A DNA stretch of 64,000 bases from Helicovermis profundi (GTDB taxonomy: Bacteria > Bacillota > Clostridia > Peptostreptococcales > Acidaminobacteraceae): assembly GCF_033097505.1 (NCBI RefSeq), contig NZ_AP028654.1:1446001-1510000 (forward strand). The letters run 5' to 3'. Both the position numbers and the translations under genes were made by a program. Below the pieces are notes generated by a model. That model saw only the letters and a list, made by a program, of their open reading frames with translations. It did not search any database and was not told the origin of the DNA. This document shows positions 1-8,367 of the stretch, one piece after another (position 1 is the stretch's first letter; each line of letters begins with the position of its first letter).

Positions 1-1661
1 AATGATAAAGCTATAACTGCTTCTATTTTTAAGTAGAGTGGAACTAATGCTGCGTGCTCTCTAGATGAGCCTTGACCATAGTTATCTCCACCGATAATTA
101 TTCCACCATTATTTTTTTCGCAGCGCACATTAAAGTCGTCAATAATTGTTTTAAAACAATATTTAGATAATTCGGGAACATTAGATCTAAATGGGAGTAA
201 TTTCGCATTTGAAGGCATGATATCATCTGTAGTTATATTGTCACCAGTTTTTAATACAATTTTCTTATCTATACTATTTTGTAATTTTTCTTTCAATGGA
301 AATGGTTTTATATTTGGTCCCATGAATATTTTTTTATATTTTGTTTGATTTGGAAAAATAAAAAAACTATCTGAAACATCAAATTTCTCTGGTAATGAAA
401 TATTAGGATCAGTATCTAAATTTTTTGGAGAGGTAAGTATTCCTTTAATTGCTGAAATAGCAGCAGTTTCAGGGCTAACTAAATATACTCCAGCTTTCTT
501 TGTTCCACATCTTCCTTCAAAATTTCTATTAAATGTTCTTAGTGAAATTGCATTAGTTTTTGGTGCTTGTCCCATACCAATACATGGTCCACAGGCCGAC
601 TCAAGAATTCGCGCTCCTGAATTAATTAATTCATTTAATGCTCCATTTTTAATTAACATGCTGATTACATTGCTAGAACCAGGAGATATAACAAGACTTA
701 CATCAGGATGAACTTTTTTACCTTTTAATATTCTTGCAACCTTCATAAGGTCGGTATAAGAAGAATTAGTGCAACTTCCTATTGCTACTTGATCAACCTT
801 TAGCCCTTCAATAGATTTCACATCATCAATATTATCAGGACTATGTGGTTTAGCTACTTGTGGTGTGATATTACTTAAATTTATATCCAAGGTTTTGTCA
901 TATAAAACGTTTTCGTCTTCTACTAACATGGAAAAATCATGTTCTCTTCCTTGTCTTACAAAGTAGTCTTTAGTAATCTCATCAGAAGGGAATATTGAAG
1001 TTGTGGCACCGAGTTCTGCACCCATATTAGTAATAGTAGCTCTATCTGTAACAGATAATTCCTTAACACCGCTTCCTGTATATTCAATTACGTAACCTAC
1101 TCCGCCTTTAACTGTTAATATTTTTAGAATATATAAAATCACATCTTTAGCAGATATCCATTTGTTTAGTTTGCCTGAAAGATTAATATTTAAAACTTTA
1201 GGAACTATTAATGTGTAAGTACCTTTTGCCATAGCAACTGCAACGTCAAGTCCACCGGCACCTATCGCTATTGCGCCAACTCCTCCACCGGTAGGTGTAT
1301 GACTATCAGATCCAAGCAGTATTGTATTTGGTTTTGAGAAACGTTCAAGGTTTAGTTGGTGACATATTCCGTTTCCAGCTTTAGAGTAAATTACTCCATA
1401 TTTGGCACATATTGTTTTGATGAATTCATGATCATCAGCATTTTCAAAACCAGTTTGAAGTGTATTATGATCGATATATGCAACAGAAAAGTCAGTAGCG
1501 ATTTTATTAGGTGATAGTGCTTCTAATTGTAAATAGACCATAGTTCCTGTTGAATCCTGAGTAAGGGTTTGATTAACTTTAACAGTTATTTCTTGACCTT
1601 GTTTAACAGTACCTTTTACTAGGTTTTTTTCGAGTATCTTATATGTTATTGATTTATTCAT
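1..1661 (-). CDS. acnA: aconitate hydratase, C-terminal part missing at window edge
   Basis: Catalyses the citrate-isocitrate isomerisation in the cytoplasm using a [4Fe-4S] cluster. I translated this stretch by hand: it begins MNKSITYKILEKNLVKG and stays open for 553 codons to the left edge. The three cluster cysteines are visible in VAIGSCTNSSYTD and ESACGPCIGMG. Other family motifs are TQDSTG near the N terminus, SDSHTPTGGG, RNFEGRCGTK, and the swivel-domain motif GGDNYGQGSSREHA near the edge. The ATG at 1661 has an AAAGGAG ribosome site seven bases upstream. The length and motif order fit the roughly 640-residue aconitases of Clostridia, so about 90 residues should lie outside the window. 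A promoter overlapping a palindrome lies directly upstream. Family assignment is secure; the choice of symbol is by analogy. Confidence 0.93.
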   Translation of the reverse strand, partial: MNKSITYKILEKNLVKGTVKQGQEITVKVNQTLTQDSTGTMVYLQLEALSPNKIATDFSVAYIDHNTLQTGFENADDHEFIKTICAKYGVIYSKAGNGICHQLNLERFSKPNTILLGSDSHTPTGGGVGAIAIGAGGLDVAVAMAKGTYTLIVPKVLNINLSGKLNKWISAKDVILYILKILTVKGGVGYVIEYTGSGVKELSVTDRATITNMGAELGATTSIFPSDEITKDYFVRQGREHDFSMLVEDENVLYDKTLDINLSNITPQVAKPHSPDNIDDVKSIEGLKVDQVAIGSCTNSSYTDLMKVARILKGKKVHPDVSLVISPGSSNVISMLIKNGALNELINSGARILESACGPCIGMGQAPKTNAISLRTFNRNFEGRCGTKKAGVYLVSPETAAISAIKGILTSPKNLDTDPNISLPEKFDVSDSFFIFPNQTKYKKIFMGPNIKPFPLKEKLQNSIDKKIVLKTGDNITTDDIMPSNAKLLPFRSNVPELSKYCFKTIIDDFNVRCEKNNGGIIIGGDNYGQGSSREHAALVPLYLKIEAVIALS

Positions 1662-1681
1662 TGAAAGACTCCTTTTCTTAA

Positions 1682-1705
1682 TGTATTATTGTATACAATA
1701 ATACA
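1682..1705. promoter_or_regulatory. 24-bp perfect palindrome, likely operator of aconitase
   Basis: Each half is TGTATTATTGTA and its exact reverse complement, so all 24 bases are symmetric. The centre TTGTATACAA fits the GT-N2-AC core of FadR/FCD-type GntR operators. It covers the -10 box and the probable transcription start, so a bound protein would block initiation. Which regulator binds is not shown; no GntR/FCD gene is in the window. Confidence 0.7.
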
Positions 1706-1726
1706 ACGTTCAACTTGATGAGTCAA
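1698..1726 (-). promoter_or_regulatory. promoter of aconitase
   Basis: Read on the minus strand: -35 TTGACT (1726-1721), 17-base spacer, -10 TATTAT (1703-1698). The start codon follows about 35 bases later. The -10 box lies inside the palindrome at 1682-1705. Confidence 0.75.
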
Positions 1727-1767
1727 TATATTTTTGCAATTTTTATTTTAAAACTTGCAAAAATATC

Positions 1768-1984
1768 AAAAAAGAAAAAACACTATCGTTATTTTAAGTA
1801 TCTCTAAATATCGATAGTGTCTTTCGCCGTTCGTATTATTATTATTAAAGGGGAGTAAATACATAACCTACAGGGGAGTAAGGTCTTAATAATGTATTTA
1901 GTTTATATTAAACAAATAAACGCTTCATTTTTTGGGGGAGAAGCTATATTCATTTGATATTTATATAATACCTTTATATTATTA
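1768..1984 (-). ncRNA. candidate small RNA with three C-rich loops
   Basis: Minus-strand reading gives a hairpin GCUUC/GAAGC with UCCCCC in its loop (1922-1944). A second hairpin has a 9-bp stem (1856-1864 with 1892-1900) and a small inner ACCU/AGGU stem whose loop holds ACUCCCC. A third, unpaired ACUCCCC copy lies at 1850-1856. The RNA would end in a U-tailed terminator at 1774-1820. A possible promoter is TTAACA (2007-2002), 17 bases, TAATAA (1984-1979). No ORF is present. C-rich loops that pair with Shine-Dalgarno sequences are typical of Firmicute trans-acting small RNAs such as RsaE, which act on TCA-cycle mRNAs. The role here is inference; the 5' end is approximate. The rest of the gap up to 2197 is AT-rich with nothing I can assign. 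Confidence 0.45.
1774..1820 (-). terminator. rho-independent terminator
   Basis: Perfect 9-bp stem ACACTATCG/CGATAGTGT (1780-1788 with 1812-1820); on the minus strand it is followed by six U. It ends the candidate small RNA, about 50 bases upstream of the aconitase promoter. Confidence 0.7.
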
Positions 1985-2197
1985 ATAGAATATGAATAGC
2001 ATGTTAAAGAAGTGTAAAATAAATATTAACCAATTGTAAACAACTATTTTTAAATTAACATAAAATATTATAATATCGTTTGTTTGTTTATTATATACAA
2101 TAGAAAAAAATTTTCTTTTTATTTTTTTTTGTTAATTTCTTATTTTTTTGATAGAATTACCTTGGACGAAATACTATAATTCATAGGAGATGATATA

Positions 2198-3454
2198 ATG
2201 TTAAAAGCATATAAAGGAAATATCTTATTCACGAAAACAAAAGATGCATTTACGATTTATGAAAAAGGTTTTGTTATTGTTAGAGATGGATATGTAGAAA
2301 GAGTTACTGATAAAATTGACAATATTAATGTCGACGAAATAGTTGACTACGGAGATAGACTTATTATTCCAGGATTTATAGATCTTCATTTCCACGCACC
2401 GCAGTTTCCTAATTTGGGACTAGGGCTCGATAAAGAACTTCTTCCTTGGCTTACTGATTATACGTTCCCTGAAGAAGCTAAATTTTCTGATTTAGACTAT
2501 GCAAAGAAAGTATATTCAGTCGTTGCAAGAACACTTTTAATGAATGGAACTACAAGAGTTGTTTTATTTAGTAGTTTACACAAAGAATCAACTGGATTAC
2601 TTATGGATTTGATTAATGATGTTGGTATAGGTGCTTATGTTGGGAAAGTTAATATGGATAGAAATAGTCCGGATTATTTAATTGAAAGTACTGAGGATTC
2701 ACTTATTAAGACAGAGGAAATTATTAAAGAATACAAAGATAAATATGATTTGGTAAAACCTATAATAACTCCAAGATTTGTTCCGACTTGTACATCTGAA
2801 CTTATGCAAGGGCTAAGTAAATTGGCAAAAAAATATGATTTACCAATTCAAACACATATATCAGAAAATACTGGTGAAGTAGAATGGGTTAAAGAACTTT
2901 ACCCAAATAGCAAAAGTTATGCTAATGTATATGATGATTTTGATTTACTTACAGAAAAAACAGTTTTAGCACATTGTGTTCATAATACAGATGAAGAAAT
3001 TACTCTTATGAGTGAGAAAAATGTGTTTGCAGCACATTGTCCAAATGCGAATTACAATTTATCAAGTGGAATAATGCCTGTTAGAAAATTTATGGAAAAA
3101 GGTGTTAAGGTTGGGCTTGGTACTGATGTAGGAGCAGGACATAAAGTTTCTATTGCAAATGTTATGAGTCAAGCCATTCAAGCTAGCAAAATTAAATGGC
3201 TAGAATTAAATAAAGAGTTTAGTCCTTTAAATACTGCCGAAGCATTTTATTTAGGTACTAAGGGTGGTGGAGAATTCTTCGGAAAAGTAGGAAGTTTTGA
3301 AGAAGGATTTGAATTTGATGCACTTATAATAAATGATGAGAGTTTAGGTGAAAAAGATGGAAGAACATTAGAAGAAAGACTACAACGATTTATTTATATT
3401 GGTGACGATAGAAATATTGAAAACGTTTATGTAAAAGGTAACAAAATTAAATAA
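2198..3454 (+). CDS. guaD: guanine deaminase
   Basis: Hydrolyses guanine to xanthine and ammonia in purine salvage or catabolism; cytoplasmic zinc-dependent amidohydrolase. Metal ligands are visible as HFH (H64, H66), THISE (H219), HCVH (H258) and the catalytic GLGTDVGAG (D309). The guanine-deaminase signatures HFHAPQFPNLG and PRFVPTCTSELM separate it from other amidohydrolases. At 418 residues it is close to the usual 430-450. The ATG has an AGGAGATG ribosome site. It is monocistronic, ending in the terminator at 3473-3511. I found no purine riboswitch in the 540-base upstream gap. Confidence 0.93.
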   Translation: MLKAYKGNILFTKTKDAFTIYEKGFVIVRDGYVERVTDKIDNINVDEIVDYGDRLIIPGFIDLHFHAPQFPNLGLGLDKELLPWLTDYTFPEEAKFSDLDYAKKVYSVVARTLLMNGTTRVVLFSSLHKESTGLLMDLINDVGIGAYVGKVNMDRNSPDYLIESTEDSLIKTEEIIKEYKDKYDLVKPIITPRFVPTCTSELMQGLSKLAKKYDLPIQTHISENTGEVEWVKELYPNSKSYANVYDDFDLLTEKTVLAHCVHNTDEEITLMSEKNVFAAHCPNANYNLSSGIMPVRKFMEKGVKVGLGTDVGAGHKVSIANVMSQAIQASKIKWLELNKEFSPLNTAEAFYLGTKGGGEFFGKVGSFEEGFEFDALIINDESLGEKDGRTLEERLQRFIYIGDDRNIENVYVKGNKIK

Positions 3455-3472
3455 TAAAGAATTATTAATAAG

Positions 3473-3511
3473 AAAAAAGATGCTGGGGAAGAATTAATCA
3501 GCATCTTTTTT
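3473..3511. terminator. bidirectional terminator
   Basis: 12-bp stem AAAAAAGATGCT/AGCATCTTTTTT between the convergent guanine deaminase and CstA genes; the A and T flanks let it work in both directions. Confidence 0.9.
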
Positions 3512-3528
3512 AATTATTTTATTTTTGT

Positions 3529-5157
3529 TTACGCGCTTTTATTTGACTCTGAATTAATTTTTTTATTGCCAAATAAAACACTATAAGATTGTGATACAAG
3601 AACTAATGCAAGTATAAGTAGTACTACTGCGAATCCAACTAAGAGTAAGTTACCTGCAGCGAGATTTGCTTTTATCAATAAGCCTAGTGCGAAAATAGTT
3701 ACTGTAAACATAAATATCATAGGTGCCATAACCATTTTATAATCACGGTTTTGATTTTTCAAATATGCAGCAAGAGATAAAAGAGCTAATGCTGCAAGTA
3801 ATTGATTTGCTGAACCAAATATTGGCCAAACTTTTTTCCAACCTACGAGTGCTAGTGCTCCGCCAAGTACAACTGTAATTGTTGTTGAAATAAATCTATT
3901 TGTTACTAATATACTCTGTACTTCTTTTGAATTATCTTCAAAGAATTCTTGGAAAATAAATCTACCAAGTCTAGTAGCTGTATCAAGAGAAGTTAAAGCA
4001 AAAGCTGATATTGCAAGTGCAGTAAAAGATACACCAACGCTAAGTGGTAGGCCAAATGCTGTCATAAATGTTCCAAGTCCATTTGAAAATACATTAACAG
4101 GACCACCATTTTTAAGTAATTCAGCTAGTTTGTCTCCACCAATATATGCAGCAGTAATAAGTGCTATTACAGCAAGAACACTTTCGATAAGCATTGCTCC
4201 GAATCCAATAACTTTAGCATCAGATTCATTTGCAATTTGTTTAGAAGTAGTTCCCGATCCAACTAAAGCATGGAATCCAGAAATTGCTCCACAAGCAACT
4301 ATTACAAATAGCATTGGGAAGAGGTAACTTCCGCCGACATTAAAACCTGCAAATCCAACTAATTGAATTGTTGGTCTATAAAGAACTAAACCAAGCACAG
4401 CACCAATAATCATTGCATAAAGAAGATATGAATTTAGATAATCTCTAGGTTGAAGTAAAATCCATACAGGAGTTACAGAAGCTACGAAAATATATCCAAG
4501 TAATATAAAAATCCAAGTTGTTTTAGATAGCATAATTGGAAATAATATTCCTAAATAAACGCATGAGAAAAGTAGTGCAACACCAACTATACTACCAATT
4601 AATAGAGGAACACCTTTTCTATAAACTGCAAATCCAAATACTATAGCAAGTATTATAAACATAATTGAAGCAGATGCCGCTGCTGGAACGCTAACGAATG
4701 TATTAGCAACTATATTCACGAATGCTGCAACTACAAGTAGTAAAGTAAGCCATGCAAAAATCGAAAATAATTTTTTTCCAGATTGACCAATATTCTTTTC
4801 TATTACATGGCCAATTGATTTTCCATCATTTCTCATAGACGAGAATAATGAACCAAAGTCTTGTACACCACCTAAGAATATTCCACCAATTATTATCCAT
4901 AAAAAAACAGGAATCCAACCAAAAATTGATGCAACGATAGGACCAACGATAGGACCAGCACCTGCAATTGATGCAAAGTGATGACCAAGTAAAACAGGTG
5001 CAGGAGCAGGAACGTAGTCAACACCATCTGACATAGTGTGTGCTGGAGTTTTCCTACTTGGGTCAATACCCCATTTTTTAGCAAGCCATGCCCCATAAGT
5101 TAGGTATGCAATAAATAAAACTATTATTGCAATGGCTATAAGTGTTAATGAACTCAT
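3529..5157 (-). CDS. cstA: CstA-family pyruvate/peptide transporter
   Basis: Multi-spanning membrane carrier of the carbon-starvation CstA family, known to import pyruvate or peptides. The family signature GHHFASIAGAGPIVGPI sits near the N terminus, and more than ten hydrophobic segments follow. The start is ATG 5157, with AAAGGAGG ten bases upstream, giving 542 residues (MSSLTLIAIAI). A longer reading from 5220 lacks a ribosome site and adds a non-membrane tail. The protein is shorter than the roughly 700-residue E. coli CstA but normal for Clostridia. It lies 90 bases behind a small gene in the same direction and may be co-transcribed. Substrate is not determined by sequence. Confidence 0.9.
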   Translation of the reverse strand: MSSLTLIAIAIIVLFIAYLTYGAWLAKKWGIDPSRKTPAHTMSDGVDYVPAPAPVLLGHHFASIAGAGPIVGPIVASIFGWIPVFLWIIIGGIFLGGVQDFGSLFSSMRNDGKSIGHVIEKNIGQSGKKLFSIFAWLTLLLVVAAFVNIVANTFVSVPAAASASIMFIILAIVFGFAVYRKGVPLLIGSIVGVALLFSCVYLGILFPIMLSKTTWIFILLGYIFVASVTPVWILLQPRDYLNSYLLYAMIIGAVLGLVLYRPTIQLVGFAGFNVGGSYLFPMLFVIVACGAISGFHALVGSGTTSKQIANESDAKVIGFGAMLIESVLAVIALITAAYIGGDKLAELLKNGGPVNVFSNGLGTFMTAFGLPLSVGVSFTALAISAFALTSLDTATRLGRFIFQEFFEDNSKEVQSILVTNRFISTTITVVLGGALALVGWKKVWPIFGSANQLLAALALLSLAAYLKNQNRDYKMVMAPMIFMFTVTIFALGLLIKANLAAGNLLLVGFAVVLLILALVLVSQSYSVLFGNKKINSESNKSA

Positions 5158-5247
5158 AAGTAAATCCTCCTTTAATATTTTGCCGATAGTAAAAAAAATC
5201 ATAATTGCGAAATTCGGCATTTATTTAATCTTATTGCTAAGAAAAAA

Positions 5248-5754
5248 TCAATTAACTTTTGTCGGTGAATAGTAACTAATTACTTTAGTAGATTTTTTAC
5301 TTCCTATTATTTTTTTTTCAGACAAATTGATAGCGATAATTCTAATATCTACCCAACCGTTTAGTCCAAGCTTAAAAGACTTTTGAAAATTAAATTTCTC
5401 AATTTTTTTTATTAATTCCTTTTCAATACTGTTATCATAAAGGATAACTCCTGTTATCGTACTTGACATATGTTCATGATTTGGAGTGATTAATGAATTA
5501 ATATGATTAGCCAATTCTTCTGTGAAGCTTTTAAAATTTTTATTTGTTAAATTTTCAATCTCTTTAAAAAAAACGTACTCCTTATTTTCTATTGCATAAA
5601 TTGTTGCAGATTTTAGGCCGATATACCTTTCATTTCTTTCATAGTATTTACAAAATAAGGAATATGAGTTTTCATTAATTGAATGATTTTCATAAATATC
5701 GTAATTTCCAGAAAGTTTTTTTTTCATATTATTTAAATAAATTGATTTATCCAT
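5248..5754 (-). CDS. hypothetical protein, 168 aa
   Basis: I do not recognise a named family. The product is soluble, rich in Lys, Asn, Glu and Ile, with no signal peptide or membrane segment. Predicted mixed alpha/beta pattern: an N-terminal region with aromatic repeats (YSLFCKYYERNERYIGLK), then a strand-rich C terminus (GWVDIRIIAINLSEKKI). The ATG follows GAGGTGAAGAA, a good ribosome site. It precedes cstA on the same strand with a 90-base gap, so it could be a partner or regulator of the transporter; that is inference from position only. Confidence 0.75.
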   Translation of the reverse strand: MDKSIYLNNMKKKLSGNYDIYENHSINENSYSLFCKYYERNERYIGLKSATIYAIENKEYVFFKEIENLTNKNFKSFTEELANHINSLITPNHEHMSSTITGVILYDNSIEKELIKKIEKFNFQKSFKLGLNGWVDIRIIAINLSEKKIIGSKKSTKVISYYSPTKVN

Positions 5755-5920
5755 TTCTTCACCTCGCTAGGTTTTTAGGTAATGGTAGACTTTATATAGT
5801 GATTTGTTCATAAAATATTTACAATTTAATTATAATTAAAAAATATTAAAAACTAATAAAATATACTTGTAATGCATAAATAATATCTTTAAATGCATTT
5901 ATTCAATTTAAATTGCATAA

Positions 5921-5948
5921 AAAAAAGACCAATATTAAATATTGGTCT
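5921..5948 (-). terminator. terminator of greA
   Basis: On the minus strand AGACCAATAT pairs with ATATTGGTCT, followed by eight T. It lies 20 bases behind the greA stop codon. The remaining bases up to 5754 are AT-rich and hold no feature I can assign beyond the leader of the next gene. Confidence 0.88.
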
Positions 5949-5968
5949 ACTAGGTAAGTCTTATGAAG

Positions 5969-6436
5969 TTATTTTGGGATTGATACGATTTTAAGATTAA
6001 TAATACCATTTGGAGTTTCGCATGGAACAGTATCTCCAATTTTTTTCCCTAAAAGAGCAGTGCCTATAGGTGATTCATAGGAAATTTTACCATCGAATGG
6101 ATCACTTTCTATAGGAGAGACTATTTTAACTATTTCTTTTTCATCGTCTTCTATATACAAAATTTCAATGCGTTCGTTGAGTTGAACTGTTTCATGATCG
6201 TCAGTATTTTCTTCAACCAGCTTATAGTTACTTAAAGTTGATTTAACTTTAAGAATTTCTGTTTCATTGAGTGATTGAGCTTCTCTAGCAGCATGGTATT
6301 CAGCGTTCTCTGACAAATCTCCAAAGCCTCTAGCTTTTTTTATTTCTTCACTAATTTCTTTTCTTTTTTTTATTAAATTATCATACTTATTTTCAACTTT
6401 TTCTAGTGCAGATTTTGTTAATAAAATTTGATTCAT
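5969..6436 (-). CDS. greA: transcription elongation factor GreA
   Basis: Rescues backtracked RNA polymerase by stimulating cleavage of the nascent transcript. The N-terminal coiled coil (residues 1-75) carries the tip motif ARGFGDLSENAEYHAARE with the acidic residues that reach the polymerase active site. The C-terminal FKBP-like domain ends with SPIGTALLGKKIGD. Length 155 is normal. ATG preceded by AAGGAG. Single gene with its own promoter and terminator. Confidence 0.95.
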   Translation of the reverse strand: MNQILLTKSALEKVENKYDNLIKKRKEISEEIKKARGFGDLSENAEYHAAREAQSLNETEILKVKSTLSNYKLVEENTDDHETVQLNERIEILYIEDDEKEIVKIVSPIESDPFDGKISYESPIGTALLGKKIGDTVPCETPNGIINLKIVSIPK

Positions 6437-6490
6437 AGTTACAACTCCTTATATTTTTATTTCATTTCATATCATTTTGCATATAAATAT

Positions 6491-6519
6491 ATTATCTTAT
6501 AAAATGCTTATAAATTCAA
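6491..6519 (-). promoter_or_regulatory. promoter of greA
   Basis: Minus strand: -35 TTGAAT (6519-6514), 17-base spacer, -10 GATAAT (6496-6491). Confidence 0.6.
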
Positions 6520-6593
6520 TACTTTTTAGCGAAAAAAAATAATTAATTTGAAATATTTATAGAATTTATATAAGTTAAAAAAACTAAAATATA

Positions 6594-6622
6594 TTGAAAT
6601 AATAGTTTAATAAGTTTATAAT
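6594..6622 (+). promoter_or_regulatory. promoter of glutaminase
   Basis: -35 TTGAAA (6594-6599), 17-base spacer, -10 TATAAT (6617-6622), about 40 bases before the start codon. Confidence 0.75.
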
Positions 6623-6662
6623 TGAATAAAAAACAGTTAAAAAATCTATCGAGGTGGACAAA

Positions 6663-7577
6663 ATGAATTTAAATGAGCTTGTAAATAGAAACAAAGAATA
6701 TACTAAACATGGAAATGTTGCAAATTATATACCAGAATTATCTAAAGCAAATCCAAATTGTTTAGGAGTTGCTGTTGCAAAGTGTGGAGAAAGTGTTATA
6801 GCTGCCGGAGATTCAAATATTAAATTTACCATTCAATCTATCTCTAAACCTCTAATATTAATTATGGCGCTTCTTGATTATGGAGAAGAAATTGTATTTT
6901 CTAAAGTTGGAAAAGAGCCAACTGGGGATTCTTTTAATTCAATTAGAAGGCTTGAAACAATAAATGAATTTACTAAACCTTATAATCCTATGATTAATGC
7001 AGGTGCAATAGCGATATCATCATTAATTAAAGGAAAAAGTAATAATGAAAAAATTGAAAGAATTTTGAATTTTATAAGAAAACTCTCTAATAATAATGAT
7101 ATTAAAATTAATATGGATGTTTATTTATCTGAGAAAAGGACTGGTAATAAGAATAGAGCGATGGCATACTTTTTAAAAGATATAGGAATACTCGAGGGAG
7201 ATGTTGAAGAAATTTTAGATTTATACTTTATGCATTGTTCAATTGAAGCAGATATTATTGATTTAGCTAATATTGCAAGAGTGCTAGCGTGCGCTGGAAA
7301 AGATCCGCTCACTAATGAAGTAATTATTCCGAGAAGAATTGTTCAAATTGTAAATACATTAATGACTACGTGTGGTATGTATGATGAATCAGGTGAATTT
7401 GCAGTAAATGTTGGTCTGCCAAGTAAAAGTGGTGTAGGTGGAGGAATTATGACAGTAGTTCCAGGTAAGATGGGTATAGCTGTATATGCACCTGCATTAG
7501 ATAAGAAAGGAAATAGTGTTGCTGGCGTAAAACTTCTTGAAGATATATCGAATGAATACAATTTAAGTATATACTAA
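6663..7577 (+). CDS. glsA: glutaminase
   Basis: Hydrolyses glutamine to glutamate and ammonia; serine-dependent glutaminase of the beta-lactamase-like fold. The catalytic Ser-x-x-Lys is visible in FTIQSISKPL, and further signatures are PYNPMINAGAIA and SGVGGGIMTVVPG. I start it at ATG 6663 because GAGGTGG lies six bases upstream; the alternative GTG at 6654 sits inside that ribosome site. The result is 304 residues, the family norm. An XRE-cupin regulator gene follows after 105 bases. Confidence 0.94.
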   Translation: MNLNELVNRNKEYTKHGNVANYIPELSKANPNCLGVAVAKCGESVIAAGDSNIKFTIQSISKPLILIMALLDYGEEIVFSKVGKEPTGDSFNSIRRLETINEFTKPYNPMINAGAIAISSLIKGKSNNEKIERILNFIRKLSNNNDIKINMDVYLSEKRTGNKNRAMAYFLKDIGILEGDVEEILDLYFMHCSIEADIIDLANIARVLACAGKDPLTNEVIIPRRIVQIVNTLMTTCGMYDESGEFAVNVGLPSKSGVGGGIMTVVPGKMGIAVYAPALDKKGNSVAGVKLLEDISNEYNLSIY

Positions 7578-7682
7578 ATATTATATAACTAAAATTAATT
7601 TTGTAATATGAAAATGATGATTTTTATACTATAATAGTATTATAATAAAAAGCTATTGATAGCGTAATATCGAGGAGAGAAT

Positions 7683-8249
7683 ATGTCGAATAATATTGGA
7701 GAAAAAATAAAGGAATTAAGATCTGCAAAAAAGATGACTTTGAAAGATTTAAGTGAAATGACAGATCTTTCTATTGGATTTTTATCACAAGTTGAAAGAG
7801 GTCTTACAGCACTTGCTATTACATCACTCGAGAAAATTGCTAGGGCGCTTGAAGTTGATTTGTCATATTTTTTTCCTATTAAAAAGAAAAGTTCTGACCT
7901 TGTAGTTAGGTCATATGAGAGAGAACTTTTTCAAATAGAGAATGGTCAATTTTTACACTACCATTTATCTAATGATTTTGAAAATAAAGATTTACTTCCA
8001 AGGGTTATTGAACTATTACCTAATCCAGATGATAATAGAACTCTAGATCAATATCAGCACGAAGGCGAAGAATTTATTTATGTTTTAGAAGGCATATTTA
8101 CTCTTATAATAAATGGAGAAAAATATGAACTATTTCCAGGTGATACTGCACATTTTGATTCAAATAATATTCATAATTGGGCAAATTTCACTTCAAAAAC
8201 AACTAAAGTAATTGTTGTAAATACTCCAAATGGATTTAAAGAACATTAA
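7683..8249 (+). CDS. XRE-family regulator with cupin domain
   Basis: Transcription regulator of the HTH-cupin type. Residues 7-62 are a helix-turn-helix (IKELRSAKKMTLKDLSEMT, then GFLSQVERG). The C-terminal part (about 110-185) is a cupin barrel with HEGEEFIYVLEG and FPGDTAHFDSNNIHNW supplying the usual His/Glu metal ligands. Such proteins often sense a small ligand and control amino-acid or polyamine genes. It starts with ATG after GAGGAGAGAAT. Its neighbour is glutaminase, which makes glutamine/glutamate metabolism a plausible target; this is inference. A terminator follows directly. Confidence 0.9.
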   Translation: MSNNIGEKIKELRSAKKMTLKDLSEMTDLSIGFLSQVERGLTALAITSLEKIARALEVDLSYFFPIKKKSSDLVVRSYERELFQIENGQFLHYHLSNDFENKDLLPRVIELLPNPDDNRTLDQYQHEGEEFIYVLEGIFTLIINGEKYELFPGDTAHFDSNNIHNWANFTSKTTKVIVVNTPNGFKEH

Positions 8250-8254
8250 TACTT

Positions 8255-8279
8255 AAAAAGACAATTATTGTCTTTTTTT
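8255..8279 (+). terminator. terminator of the XRE-cupin gene
   Basis: AAAAAGACAAT/ATTGTCTTTTT stem followed by T run, six bases behind the stop codon. Confidence 0.88.
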
Positions 8280-8367
8280 AGTATATACCGATTTCTAGTA
8301 TTACATTAGATCACTTAAGTTTAGAAATTCGTTTATAAGAAGTATGTAATATTGGAGGTGAAGAAAA

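Noticed and set aside
1850-1944. Manganese (yybP-ykoY) or THF riboswitch reading of the GGGGAGTAA motifs on the plus strand
   Set aside because: The partner motifs of those riboswitches are not present, and the only terminator belongs to the minus strand.
2041-2197. Possible purine riboswitch before guanine deaminase
   Set aside because: The conserved TATA...TNNTNC core and paired loops are absent; the stretch is plain AT-rich DNA.
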